Assembly: GCF_000346465.2 (NCBI RefSeq) | Contig: NC_034014.1 | Span: 16,073,505 to 16,137,504 of the forward strand | Length of the DNA: 64,000 bases | Origin: Prunus persica | Taxonomy: Eukaryota > Streptophyta > Magnoliopsida > Rosales > Rosaceae | Direction: 5' to 3' | Part shown: piece after piece, positions 1 to 9,799 of the stretch | Position numbering within the stretch: the stretch's first letter is position 1 | Layout of the letters: each line of letters opens with the position of its first letter | Position numbers and translations under genes: made by a program | The notes under the pieces: model-generated | Databases searched by the model: none | What the model was told of the DNA's origin: nothing | Seen by the model: the letters and a program-made list of their open reading frames with translations, nothing else

Positions 1-1005
1 GATGGTGCGGGGGTGGAGCCTGTAGAACCAATTCAGGGCCGCGCCGCTGAGGGTGGAAGGGAAAATAAGGCACATGCCTTCATCAGTGAGGCCTTTGCAC
101 CCAAGGGCAGACTGGAAGGAGTGGATGTGGGTGAGAGGGTCCTCCGTGCCAGTGTAGAAAGCGATGCAGAGTGGCTGGATATCTTTCTCCTGGTGGTAGT
201 GGAGGATGCGTTCGGTAAAGGGCCCGGGTCGTGGTTTTGCCCAGAGGGGTTGATGGCTGCGATGTTGTTCGCTTTCCAGGCGCCAGACCTTTTCGAAGAG
301 AAGCCTCATGGCCGGGTCGGCATGAGGAAGAGTTTCAGGTGCCAAAGGCCTGGGGGCGGGGCAGACAGGGACTGGGGATTGTTCCCAATTTTCCAGCGCC
401 CCGGTGTGGTAATTTGGCCAGGTCTCTGAATTATAAAATTCCCAAGTATCCGAGTCCCCGACACCTTCCTCGTCGGGTATGCGGACGGGGGCTAGCGAGG
501 GGCCCAGGTGTGTCACCCGTGGGTCTTCGAGGTTGACAGGGATAGGGATCGGCCTTGGCTGACGGTCCGAGAGGCGATCCCTGCAATCTTGGTAGATCCT
601 GACTGGTTCATGGGGCCGGTCCCTCGGTGGGGGAACGCAAAGGGGTCGTGACTGGGTTATCTCCGGATGAAGGTGGTCTTTACCCTTGCGGAGCCTAGCT
701 TGGGCCGAGGCACTGTGGCTGGAATATACTGGCTGGTTCGGCTGAGTAAGCCCAACGTTCTGGGTGAGGTCTTGCTGGGCATCCTGGGTGTGAGTCCTTT
801 CCCAGTTCCGCTTTAAAACACGGTAGTCATGTTCTAGCTCAACGTTCCTGCATTGAAGGTGCTCGTATTTTTCTGACATTTTAGTGACACTGTCGCGGAG
901 GCGCTCCACTTCTGCCTGGAGAGTGGCATCTTCCGAAGATTTCCTTCTAGAAGTACCATCGCGGGGGGTATGATGCTGGGTATCGTTGCTATCCTCGGTC
1001 GGCAT
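1..1005 (-). CDS. Ty3/gypsy retrotransposon gag, N-terminal part, open at the window edge
   Basis: Reading the minus strand from the ATG at 1005 gives about 335 codons with no stop, running off the left edge. The N-terminus is polar and has a heptad-like stretch (roughly residues 30-70, with LQAEVERLRDSV) that could form a coiled coil. A proline-rich linker follows. Residues from about 258 onward (PFTERILHYHQEKDI, then DPLTHIHSF and LSGAALNWFYRL) match the plant Retrotrans_gag domain pattern. Gag forms the cytoplasmic virus-like particle that packages element RNA. The ATG lies about 100 bp inside a primer-binding site and LTR, the normal order for 5' LTR, PBS, gag. The start at 1005 was chosen because it is the first in-frame ATG after the PBS. 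No frameshift was seen, so this part may be young; pol lies outside the window. Confidence 0.8.
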   Translation of the reverse strand, partial: MPTEDSNDTQHHTPRDGTSRRKSSEDATLQAEVERLRDSVTKMSEKYEHLQCRNVELEHDYRVLKRNWERTHTQDAQQDLTQNVGLTQPNQPVYSSHSASAQARLRKGKDHLHPEITQSRPLCVPPPRDRPHEPVRIYQDCRDRLSDRQPRPIPIPVNLEDPRVTHLGPSLAPVRIPDEEGVGDSDTWEFYNSETWPNYHTGALENWEQSPVPVCPAPRPLAPETLPHADPAMRLLFEKVWRLESEQHRSHQPLWAKPRPGPFTERILHYHQEKDIQPLCIAFYTGTEDPLTHIHSFQSALGCKGLTDEGMCLIFPSTLSGAALNWFYRLHPRTI

Positions 1006-1100
1006 AGCAGAATGTGGGGTGAAGAAGAGGCGACGGGGCCTGAGGGGTGAAGGAGCCAGCTGGGCTGATAGAGAATGCGGGGATTCAAGTGTCGAATTCC

Positions 1101-1114
1101 CACAGACGGCGCCA
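1101..1114 (-). other. Primer-binding site of the gypsy element
   Basis: On the minus strand, TGGCGCCGTCTGTG begins three bases inside the LTR end. TGGCGCC is the usual start of plant gypsy primer-binding sites that pair with a tRNA 3' end; tRNA-Asp is the closest I recall, with only about the first nine bases fitting. It sits between the LTR and gag, as expected. Confidence 0.7.
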
Positions 1115-1117
1115 AAC

Positions 1118-1624
1118 TGTTGATGCTCAAAATGGTCCGGCCAATATTGAGTCCAACTTAGTGATTAGGTATGCGGGGTCTTCAGCAGGGAAGAGAGCTG
1201 AGGCCCTTGGCGAAATATAGGTTGATGGGAAACCTGCAGAAGACAAAGTGGGAGAAGCAATCGTTAAGCTTCGGACACCGGTGTGGTGCCGGCCGAAGGC
1301 TCTCCGATGCCTAAGTCAGTTACAAGTAGTAATTCTGGCAGAGTAATAGTAAAAGTGGGAGAATAGTTACCCTTTTTACCTGGGTAATGTTCCCTATTTA
1401 TAGGGAAGTGAAAGTAGGAGCTTTGCACAAAGTTCCAATGTGGGACTTTGTGCAAGCCGTTGTGGTGGCGACACGTGTCCTGGAGATTAGGTTTGGCAGC
1501 TGGGAGCTTCGGTAGGTGTCTGGCACCTCGGAAGTGTGTCTTCCTTCGGCACAGGAGAAGGCGTGGTTGCCTTGGTGCTAGTTACTTTGGTGCTGGGTCT
1601 GCTCGGTTCATTATGGTGTAAACA
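1118..1624 (-). repeat. 5' LTR (507 bp) of the gypsy element
   Basis: The segment starts TGTT and ends AACA, the terminal inverted dinucleotides of an LTR, and abuts the PBS. On the minus strand it holds a TATA box (plus-strand tatttata at 1395-1402) with GC-richer sequence downstream, consistent with U3-R-U5 and a transcript directed toward gag. The partner LTR is outside the window, so age cannot be estimated. The segment to the right (from 1625) is unrelated. Confidence 0.75.
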
Positions 1625-2966
1625 ATAAATACAAATATACGGTTAGGACGTTGGTCTTTGTGGCCGAACTGGAGGACTTTAAATTGAGCCCTCTTTTATC
1701 TAATTTTGTGTTTATATAATATACATAAGTGAACAAATATGAATATGGACTGGGTCTTTTTGATGGGCCAAATTGAGAGATTTTGGGCAATCATAATGTG
1801 ATTATTTTATATAGTTGGCCATCTAAGAGAGCTCGGAGGATCAAGCCTAAGACACCTATTCGAGCCCAGGATTTTCAAAGGGTTATATGCAGGTGACGGA
1901 GGCTTCACAAGGAAACAAATCGAGGAGATTGATGATAGTTCAGCATATTCCAAAACATGAGAGAATCAAGCAATCAGAATATTTCCACCAATGTGATCCC
2001 ACGAATTCAAGGGGCTTCAAAAGGAAAGAGTTTTAAAAGAGTTGACATTTGGCCATTCAATGGCCAGCCCATGGGCTGACGGAAGCCTTATATAAACCTC
2101 ACTAAAAGAAGGCAGAAGATACACATCATCAAACAGACAAACGTATTTTTCGTCTCGCACTTTTCTTTTTCTAGACTTAGGATTTTACTTTTCAAGCACT
2201 TAGTGTAGCGAGTTCTTCTTTTTCCTAGTGTAAGTTTAAATTCTTGTTCAATTTATATTTCTTGCCATTTAAATTCAAGTTTATTTAAATTGCTTTACTT
2301 TTTATTGTTATCGTATTTTCATTAAGTTTAAATTCAAGTTTAACTTAGTTTACCGTTCTTATCGTTCTTATTTCGTTCTTGTTTATTTATTGCTTTGATT
2401 TATTTTATCGCACTTTAATTCTTATCTTTACGTTATTTATCTTACGCACTTTACTTGAAGTTATTTATTTTACGCACTTTACTTTATGTATTTATCTTTA
2501 AATTATATTTAATTTTAAGCACATTTACTTTACGCACTTGTTCTTAGTTTCATTACATTTCACCTTCAATCCTCATCTCCACCCATTCCACATCATTTGG
2601 TTGCTAACATAAAGCCTTGACCCCAAGGTAGTGAAAGAACCTAGGCCGTGAGGAGGTTCCTTGCTCGGCCAAACAATCGTTTGATTAAAGTCAGATCTTG
2701 GACGCAACATACAGTCACATTGCATTCAAGCCAAATTCGTGACTTGGTGGTGGCACGCCCCGCACTCAAAAAAAGAAGAAGGACCAAAAGTTCCTTTCTT
2801 CGACCGCCTCGGCCGAAAAAAGAGAAACACATGACAACTTGTATAACCGGTAACTAATTTTTAAAAAATATCTGGGCGTATCAGTGCGCCTGGTCCACTA
2901 TAGAAGGTGCCAACAACCAACCAACCTATGCTCCTGACAAACTGAACAAAAAACGCCAAATAATTC
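1625..2966 (+). repeat. Degenerate LTR-like repeat DNA without coding capacity
   Basis: No credible ORF. A TATA-like ttatataaa near 2090 is followed by about 500 bp of T-rich sequence with the phrase ttacgcacttta repeated around 2450-2540. This resembles the R/U5 part of a plant LTR, read on the plus strand, and could end near 2608 (gctaaca). The following stretch to about 2800 resembles leader sequence of non-autonomous LTR elements. No terminal repeat pair or target-site duplication was found, so identity is uncertain. Confidence 0.35.
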
Positions 2967-2971
2967 ATATG

Positions 2972-3125
2972 TGTTGTAAAAGTGGAGTCCCCAAAATGCC
3001 CCCAAATGCCTATAAAAGGCTTCCCCCTTCCCTATCTCAATACACATAGAAATCAGAATGAAAATTCAGTTTCTCTATTTTCTCTCCATCTCAATTTCCT
3101 CTCCAATTCCTCTAGTTTTATAACA
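2972..3125 (+). repeat. 5' LTR of element A
   Basis: 154 bp, TGTTG...AACA, the same base for base as 9345-9498 by eye. TATAAAAG at 3011-3018 is a good TATA box; transcription would read into the cargo zone. Confidence 0.92.
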
Positions 3126-3140
3126 CGTTATCAGCACGAG
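3126..3140 (+). other. Putative primer-binding region of element A
   Basis: The sequence cgttatcagcacgag follows the LTR directly. The same motif directly follows the 5' LTR of element B on the other strand (about 54982-54996). It does not match the usual copia site for the tRNA-iMet 3' end. The two halves gttat and cagcacg resemble the complement of the anticodon-stem region of initiator tRNA, with bases missing between them. Use of an internal tRNA fragment as primer is known for Drosophila copia; it is only an inference here. Confidence 0.5.
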
Positions 3141-3690
3141 TCTTTAACCGGCTGAGTTTCTCTGATGAAACCCATTTAGATAAGCCAACACCAGACAACA
3201 AAACCACAGCCACTGGAGCTCAAAATTGAGCAGTCCATGGACCACTGGCAGTTCCTGATCAACAACAGTTTCTTCAGCAACTTTAAACACCATTCTCCAA
3301 ATTCACACCTAAAATCAACACCAACAGCAGCAAGCAACAAGCATCAATTTCATCCCTACCCAAATCATCAAAATGGAAAACTCCCAGCAGGACCACCATA
3401 GACAGTCGATGCAAAAGAACAATCTGGTTTGATATCTGAATCTGTAGATGGGTTAGATGACACAAATTTCCTCAGAGCTAACTTAGTATCCTCAATGCTA
3501 AAGTTTAGAACACACTTCTTATCAGGCTTCCAAAAATCCAGTTTCTTTGTTTCCATAAACCCGAAGCCCATAATTTGCTCAAAACCCATCACCCTTCCAA
3601 CCCCAGAGTCAGAGCCTCAAATCAAGAAGAAAATCCCAATTTTTTGTTTCTGGGTTTTGGTGGAAATTGATAATCCAAGGAGTTTCATCA
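3141..3690 (+). other. Cargo zone of element A, leader-like sequence of unknown origin
   Basis: Not shared with element B. Both strands have open frames over 3368-3600 (for example a minus-strand 74-codon frame with LNFSIEDTKLALRKF), so a captured coding piece in either direction is possible, but I recognise no protein. The last part (about 3600-3690) reads like a 5' untranslated leader running into the ATG at 3691. Confidence 0.3.
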
Positions 3691-3912
3691 ATGGCAGAGG
3701 TTTTGAGCAAAACCAGTCTCTTCTCGTCTTGGCATCATCACAATCGTCAGAATCAAAGCATCTCTGTTTTCCCGAAGAGTTGTAATTACAATAAATCTGG
3801 GTCGTTTTGTTGCTCTCTGAAACTGAACCCAGAGATTTCATCACTTTCATTATCGACAAAGAGTGATTTTCATGGCAAAGGGTTTGCTCTTCAAGAGCAT
3901 AGAGCCATGCCC
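3691..3912 (+). pseudogene. Captured N-terminus of an unidentified, probably plastid-targeted protein
   Basis: From the ATG at 3691 the frame reads MAEVLSKTSLFSSWHHHN and continues rich in Ser, Lys and Asn and poor in acidic residues for about 70 residues. That is typical of a chloroplast transit peptide. The preceding region looks like a 5' leader. At roughly 3900-3920 the sense frame gives way to an unrelated fragment in another frame (the PEPCK piece), so the host gene is cut off soon after its transit peptide. I could not identify the donor gene. The ORF stays formally open to 4011 only because the PEPCK DNA lacks stops in this frame. Confidence 0.5.
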
Positions 3913-3920
3913 AGCAGAGG

Positions 3921-4206
3921 GAATCTCCAATCCCAGAGCCATTACCGAAGATCCAAACCCACCCTGAGGCCACGTCTGAGGTTTGCCACGACGACAGCGG
4001 GACGCCGGTGAAGGCGAAGACCATCGACGAGCTTCATTCGCTTCAGAAGAAGAAATCATCGCAACCCACCACTCTCATCACCAGAAACAGCAGCTGCAGT
4101 CGATCAGTGCGTCTTTGGCGTCGCTGACGAGGGAGATGGGGCCCAAGGTGGTGAAGGGGGACCAAGGAAATCGGAGGGCCAGAAGGTGACGCATGTAGAG
4201 CATCAG
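3921..4206 (+). pseudogene. PEPCK: Captured fragment of phosphoenolpyruvate carboxykinase (PEPCK), N-terminal region
   Basis: In frame from about 3921 the translation reads [20 protein letters not shown] and then [14 protein letters not shown] frame change near 4085 leads to [14 protein letters not shown] and GPKVVKGD, and a second change near 4170 to [12 protein letters not shown]. These are consecutive pieces of the plant-specific N-terminal extension of ATP-dependent PEPCK, the cytosolic enzyme converting oxaloacetate to PEP in gluconeogenesis. The catalytic domain is absent. At least two frameshifts show it is not functional. It sits in the interior of element A after an unrelated plastid N-terminus, so it is transduced host sequence and not a resident gene. 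Recognition rests on recall of the family, not on an alignment. Confidence 0.8.
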
Positions 4207-4372
4207 CTGCGGCTCCCATGGAACTGGAGCTTCTCTTTTTACTGCCCATCTGAACCAAACTCAAATAGAGCATCATCTGTACGACATCTGGCGTTAGTAC
4301 TCTGGCTCTAAGCTGATTTTCAACAACATCTCAGACCCATTTGGGTTTGCAGTGAAGAGAAAGTCAGATGGC

Positions 4373-4505
4373 TAAAGTTCTTTTCAACTCGAGCTCTGAT
4401 CCTAAAGACCCATATGATGAATTGGTGTTTAAGGACCAGTACCTGGAGATTTCAACGGTGTTTAAGGACCCGACCTTAGCTCAGTTGGTAGAGCAGCAGG
4501 AGTGA
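4373..4505 (+). pseudogene. Short captured ORF, unidentified
   Basis: An ATG at about 4368 opens a short frame (MAKVLFNSSSDPKDPYDELV) that ends at the TGA at 4503-4505. A 13-base phrase with tttaaggacc occurs twice (about 4427 and 4461). No protein match recognised. The frame runs through the tRNA-like piece, which argues that it is patchwork. Confidence 0.25.
4470..4494 (+). pseudogene. 5' half of a tRNA-Tyr-like sequence inside element A
   Basis: The 25 bases from 4470 (ccgaccttagctcag and following ttggtagagc) match the acceptor 5' strand and D-arm of plant tRNA-Tyr, including both A and B-box-proximal D-loop features. After 4494 the sequence diverges; there is no anticodon arm, intron or 3' half. 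It is therefore a fragment and not a working tRNA gene. It may be a priming or recombination relic. Confidence 0.6.
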
Positions 4506-4894
4506 AGAAGGAGGGAGGGACTTGGTGGTTGCTTTTCGGGCCACGACCGAAATGATGTGCAGCACCCACTGATAAAGAAAAGCACCCACCGAAATGATGA
4601 GATTCCCACCATCTTTTCAATTATTATTATTCCATATTATTTAATATTAATATTAATGCATGTGCTAATGGCAGGTCAAATGAAAACACAGTGACAAGTA
4701 TGATACCTTACAGCAAATTAGCACGAAGGTGGCCATGCTTCTATAATATATATATATATATATATGAAAAGCTGATGGTAATATAATATACCATATTTTT
4801 CTGCCATTCTATTACTAACCATTAACAAAAATGGACCCTTGGTAATACTAAACATATTATCAGTGGGAGACCGTTACTAATATTAACATTTTTC

Positions 4895-5445
4895 TTATTT
4901 TATTTGGTGGTGGTTTTTAACCCCATATTTATTTTATTTACTGTATGGTGTAGGTTTATCACCCATACAACCAGTATTTATTTCAAAGGGTGGTGCGGGT
5001 TTATCGTCCACGCCTTTACTTTTATTTAAATGTATGGAGCAGAATTAGTGCCCGTACAAGCACAATTTACTTTACCGCACATTTAATTTTATTTAAAGTA
5101 TGGTGTGGGATTAACGTCCATACAGCAAGCAATTTAATTTATGAATTTAATTTACCGCACATTTATATTTATTTAAAAGGGTGGTGCGGGTTTATCGTCC
5201 ACGCCTTTACTTTTATTTAAATGTATGGAGCAGAATTAGTGCCCATACAAGCGCATTTAATTTACCGCACATTTACATTTATTTAAAAGGGTGGTGCGGG
5301 TTTATCGTCCACGCCTTTACTTTTATCTAAATGTATGGAGCAGAATTAATGCCCACACAAGCACCTTAACTTTATGAATTTAATTTACCGCACATTTACA
5401 TTTATTTAAAGTGTGGTGCGGGTTTATCGTCCATACCGGTAATTT
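4895..5445 (+). repeat. Tandem array, unit about 110 bp, in element A
   Basis: The phrase ggtgcgggtttatcgtcc recurs with starts near 4990, 5180, 5290 and 5412, with diverged half units between. Each unit also carries atgtatggagcagaattag and ttaccgcacattta. Unit spacing is about 110-122 bp. The same units occur in reverse complement in element B (53870-54215), so the array is an old part of the family and not a local event. Confidence 0.85.
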
Positions 5446-7234
5446 ATTTACCAGCAATTTATTATATGGATTAAATGTGCTGTATGATGAGTTTTTACAG
5501 TATACAGATCAGGACCAGAAGTTCCTTGATCCTCATCATACAATTACATCAGGACTTGAAGATCCTTGATGATAATGTTAATATGAGAGCTGGCAGTCTC
5601 TCCGGTACTATATTTGTAAACATGTGATCGGACTTGAGGGTCCTTGATCCCTGACATGTAAATAAGGACCTGGGGTTCCTTAATGATGTAACAGTACCGT
5701 ATTGGTTCATAATGCCGTACACATGGATGATAACTGTACTGGCAAATGTACTAGAACCTGCAGTTCCTTAAACTCATGGATGAGCAATTAAATGAGATGC
5801 CAGAAGTTCCTCAAAATATGGACAATTATGTAAGGGCTTGAAGTCCAGAAATATGTACAGAAAATTGTAAAAATGTCCATACCATGAGAATATGTGATTT
5901 TGGCCCGAAGTTCAAAATCTAAGGGGATTGAATGTCCATACCATGAGAATATGTGATTTTGGCCTGAAGTTCAAAATCTAACAGTGTTGAGAACCTGAAG
6001 TTCCAACAATTAAATGGACAACCCTTAAGGTATTATTGCAAATTGTGGTACGCCACATATCTCTTTGGCATAAGAGAATGATGAATTGAGGCTCCCCACA
6101 TATTTTGTTATATCTGGGCCGGAAGCTCATGAACCCAAATATATGAGATATTAGCGTGGCTTTTACTCAATTCATATTTCATGTCCATTTTGAAAAGGGC
6201 AAATAAATTCTGCGTTTGTGTTTAGCCCAGGCCAAAAGTTCCGGGCTCCCATACGTTGAAATATGAAATTTGGGAGAGTCGATGTGGTTATTTGAACCTA
6301 TAAGGCACAAGGTTCAAAACCGTCATTTTGAAAAGACGTAAAAATCACAGGTGCAAATTTTAAGAATATGCGCAATTATTATAACAGGAAAGGAGCAAGT
6401 TGAAACGCAATTGCTCCAATCAAGTTTTGCAAAGGCCATATCTATAGGAGGAAATATGACTACTTTTTCAAAAGTACCCCGAGAATCTCGCAATTTTCCT
6501 ATGGTTAATTTGAAATTCACCGGTTCTACATATTCCTCTTATTTGTGTATAAATGTGTTACTAACAAAATTTTCTTTGCAGAAGACACCCAGTTTTCTCC
6601 ATACCTAGTGATGCGATATCTACTTGTTTTTCTTATCAGTGAGCATTTAATATGCCCGAGAAGCAAGACTATCTCTGATCATCCATTCAGGAAGCGAGAC
6701 TATCCCTGATCACGTTTCCGCTACATCAGGAAACTGTAAAGGCGATCTTATGCTCTAATCTCCGGAAGTCCTTCTAGACTATGAGATATGAGAGCTTATT
6801 GTCTGCTCCCACCAGCTTCCTTCCCTGATTGCTTACCTTCTCTTTTTTGCATTTTTTCTCTTTCTGTAACTCTCTGAGGATTATTTGTTTTTGACAGAGA
6901 AAAGAGTTGTGATTTTACTATTGCAGGATATAACTAGATCATCAAGCGCTACATTTACTGGGCCGATACAAGCTTGAATGATACTTGAGAAAAGTTTCTC
7001 CCACCTAAGGATGTAAGCAATACTTGTGTTATTTTTTGCTTATATACTTATTTGATATTTTATCTTGAAAGGTAACCAAATGGGAAGATAAGTCCGTTCC
7101 AAAAGAATGGCTTGTATGTATCCATGAATTATTAATGCAAATTTTACAGATTGCAAGTTGGATACATTGATAATACACTGCACAGATTAATGTACCATAA
7201 GAACAGAATATGGGTATAGCAGTGATCAATATGA
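5446..7234 (+). other. Non-coding scaffold of element A
   Basis: No long ORF. The sequence is rich in short phrases such as aagttcc, cctgaagttc and catgagaatatgtgatttt, several in imperfect direct copies (for example around 5880 and 5940). It is collinear, in reverse complement, with 50990-53820 of element B. That conservation between two insertions shows it is family sequence. Confidence 0.6.
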
Positions 7235-7797
7235 TGCACGCCTGTTGCATAGCAAATGATATGGATTGAAGTCCCGAAAGGACAATCCTTTGACATGTCA
7301 ATATTGATATTATGCACGCCTAATGCGTAGCAAATTATATGGGTTAAAGTCCCAGAAATTAATTGACATGTATGTATTAATCTATGGCATGCCTGCAGCA
7401 TGACAGATATATGGGTGCACGCCTGTTCCGTAGCAAATGATATGGATTGAAGTCCCGAAAGGACAATCCTTTGACATGTCAATATTGATATTATGCACGC
7501 CTAATGCGTAGCAAATTATATGGGTTAAAGTCCCAGAAATTAATTGACATGTATGTATTAATCTATGGCATGCCTGCAGCATGACAGATATATGGGTGCA
7601 CGCCTGTTGCGTAGCAAATGATATGGATTGAAGTCCCGAAAGGACAATCCTTTGACATGCCAATATTGATATTATGCACGCCTCATGCGTAGCAAATTAT
7701 ATGGGTTAAAGTCCCATAATATGGGTTAAAGTCCCAGAAATTAATTGACATGTATGTATTAATCTGTGGCATGCCTGCAGCATGACAGATATATGGG
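7235..7797 (+). repeat. Three-copy 181-bp tandem repeat in element A
   Basis: The phrase tgcacgcctgtt starts at 7235, 7416 and 7597, an exact spacing of 181 bp twice. The copies are nearly identical; the third has a short internal duplication around gttaaagtcccataatat (7705-7730). Element B has only one unit (about 50705-50945). Several long minus-strand reading frames here merely track the repeat. Confidence 0.9.
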
Positions 7798-8719
7798 TTC
7801 TAAATGTTCCAACTCTCTAAATAGAGATTATCCACGCCCTACTGTAAAATAACGCTCCATTGGAGGTTATAATCCACATTCTCACATAATAAAAGCCCCA
7901 TGAAGTGGCTTGGGTACCCAAAAGCAAAGAAATGCTTATAATTGATGCATGCGCATGCACATGAGAATTGTGAGATTATGAATTAATGAATGACAATTTT
8001 TGGTTTTGGAGTAGCTACTCAAAATCATCAATGGGCTGTGTTGATTGGAACCACGTTCAATTATTAAATGTCGACAATATCATTGGCCAAAATGGAACGA
8101 GGTAATTCCATTATAGATGAGAATGAATGTGAAAGAACAAACCCACAGTACGAACCCCAAAATTTGTTAATACTGAATTTATACTTGGGTGTTCGGAATA
8201 AAAGGGAATATACCTACTTTGTATGACACACTGTTTCTGGCAGAAACAAGGAATGTTGGGTTTTCTCCATATTTACAGATTCAATTGTGCCCCCCCTCCT
8301 TATTACACAATTACGGAGACCAACATATTATCTTTAAGGGTTATTAAATGCACGGAGCATATTGCCAGAAGCGATTCCCTAAAGATGTATAAATAGCTGG
8401 GTTAAAGCTATATAATGTGTCATAAAGCTTAATCCCTTTTAGACAAAATCCGTTGAGAGGATTGACATTGCATAAAGCAAGTCCCTAAAGGACATGTGCT
8501 TGAAGCACAAAATTTGTACTCAATATTAATATGCATAAATTACCTCAGTGAGTACATTGATTATAATGTGATTGCAACACATTAAAGCTTCTGCAGAATT
8601 CATGAAATATTTGTCTCGATCGAGCATTATACCAACGAGATTCTTGCTTATACTAAGAGAGTCTTATCCGTTGGTCCTTAAATATTTTTCCGGAAGTATA
8701 CTAGACCAGATAGAGCTCA

Positions 8720-9300
8720 GCTCCACACTGTACTCTTTTTCCTTTATCCAGGTTTTTATCCCATTGGATTTTTTCTGGTAAGGTTTTAACGAGGCAGTGT
8801 AGCTCAAGGGTTTAGGGTATACTATGAAAATTTTTATGGTCGCTTACTGGACAAAAGCTAGTCCTAAATTTTTCAGGGGGGGATATTCATCAGGGGGAGC
8901 ATGGTTTTCATCAAGACCTCCATACACTGTACTCTTTTTCCTTCATCCAGGTTTTTATCCCACTGGATTTTTCCTGGTAAGGTTTTAATGAGGCAGTGTC
9001 GCTCAAGATTGACTCACAGAAGCAGTGTCAACTACGATATTCAGAAAGCTGATCAACAGTATGACTTAAAGATATTTTGCCAAGCATCAGGGGGGAGCGC
9101 ACCATCAATAAAGATCTTCAAACACCGTACTCTTTTTCCTTCGTCCGGGTTTTTATCCCACTGGGTTTTTCCTGGCAAGGTTTTAACGAGGCAGTGTCGC
9201 AAGCGCATCAATATACATAGAATTTTATGTTACACATGATTATGTACTCTTTTTTCCTTTGACCAGTTTTTGTCCCACTGGGTTTTTACTGGCAAGGTTT
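8720..9300 (+). repeat. Repeated 3' module of element A
   Basis: Four copies of a roughly 80-bp phrase (tgtactctttttcc ... ggttttaacgag) begin near 8729, 8928, 9127 and 9244. Such sequence is usual between the RNase H end and the polypurine tract of plant copia elements. Multiple copies suggest local amplification. Element B has matching copies near 48905-49080 and 49330-49520. Confidence 0.7.
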
Positions 9301-9344
9301 TTAACGAGACATATTCTGTATCATTTGTGGTCTCCAAGGGGGAG

Positions 9345-9498
9345 TGTTGTAAAAGTGGAGTCCCCAAAATGCCCCCAAATGCCTATAAAAGGCTTCCCCC
9401 TTCCCTATCTCAATACACATAGAAATCAGAATGAAAATTCAGTTTCTCTATTTTCTCTCCATCTCAATTTCCTCTCCAATTCCTCTAGTTTTATAACA
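9345..9498 (+). repeat. 3' LTR of element A
   Basis: Same sequence as 2972-3125, preceded by the purine tract aagggggag and followed by the target duplication ATATG at 9499-9503. Confidence 0.92.
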
Positions 9499-9503
9499 AT
9501 ATG

Positions 9504-9799
9504 CACATCAAGACAAAAGCACTCAACAACAGAAAGCTTAAAATAAAGCCAGAAGGTGCACTCGTCAGGGGAATCACAGAAAATTTAAAATAAAGCCAAA
9601 TTCCCTCATATCCAAAACAATCAACCTCTCTTCAAAGTAAAACGGATGAAAGAAATATAGATTATAAGAGGAAGCCAAACTATAATAATATCATACATGA
9701 TAGAGTTGCGGTACATAGAAAAGGAAAACAACAAGCATATCAGCATCAGATAGGAATTTGGAACCAGAGCCACTTCACTCTTGAGACACAGGCATTCAT
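9504..9799. other. Short intergenic stretch, probable 3' UTR of the receptor kinase
   Basis: AT-rich, no ORF. It lies directly 3' of the minus-strand kinase stop codon and is bounded on the left by element A, so it probably contains the kinase 3' UTR. Confidence 0.4.

Larger units (their letters stand above)
2972..9498 (+). mobile_element. Element A: non-autonomous Ty1/copia-type LTR retrotransposon with captured host fragments
   Basis: A complete 6527-bp insertion. Identical 154-bp LTRs (2972-3125, 9345-9498) begin TGTTG and end AACA. A 5-bp target duplication ATATG lies at 2967-2971 and 9499-9503. A purine tract (aagggggag, ending at 9344) precedes the 3' LTR. There is no gag, protease, integrase or reverse transcriptase, so mobility must depend on another element. 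The interior has three zones: cargo of host origin (about 3141-4500), a non-coding scaffold with two tandem-repeat blocks (4895-5445, 7235-7797), and a 3' module of repeated motifs (about 8720-9300). Identical LTRs mean recent insertion. It lies about 300 bp beyond the stop codon of the receptor kinase at 9800. The scaffold from about 4900 on is shared, in inverted orientation, with element B at 48640-55224. Confidence 0.9.

Noticed and set aside
7029..7663. Three minus-strand frames with near-identical proteins (CQRIVLSGLQSISFA)
   Set aside because: They only follow the 181-bp tandem repeat of element A; the sequence is non-coding in element B.
7235..7797. Regular repeats that could suggest a CRISPR-like array
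   Set aside because: Units are 181 bp with no short repeat/unique spacer pattern, in a plant retrotransposon.
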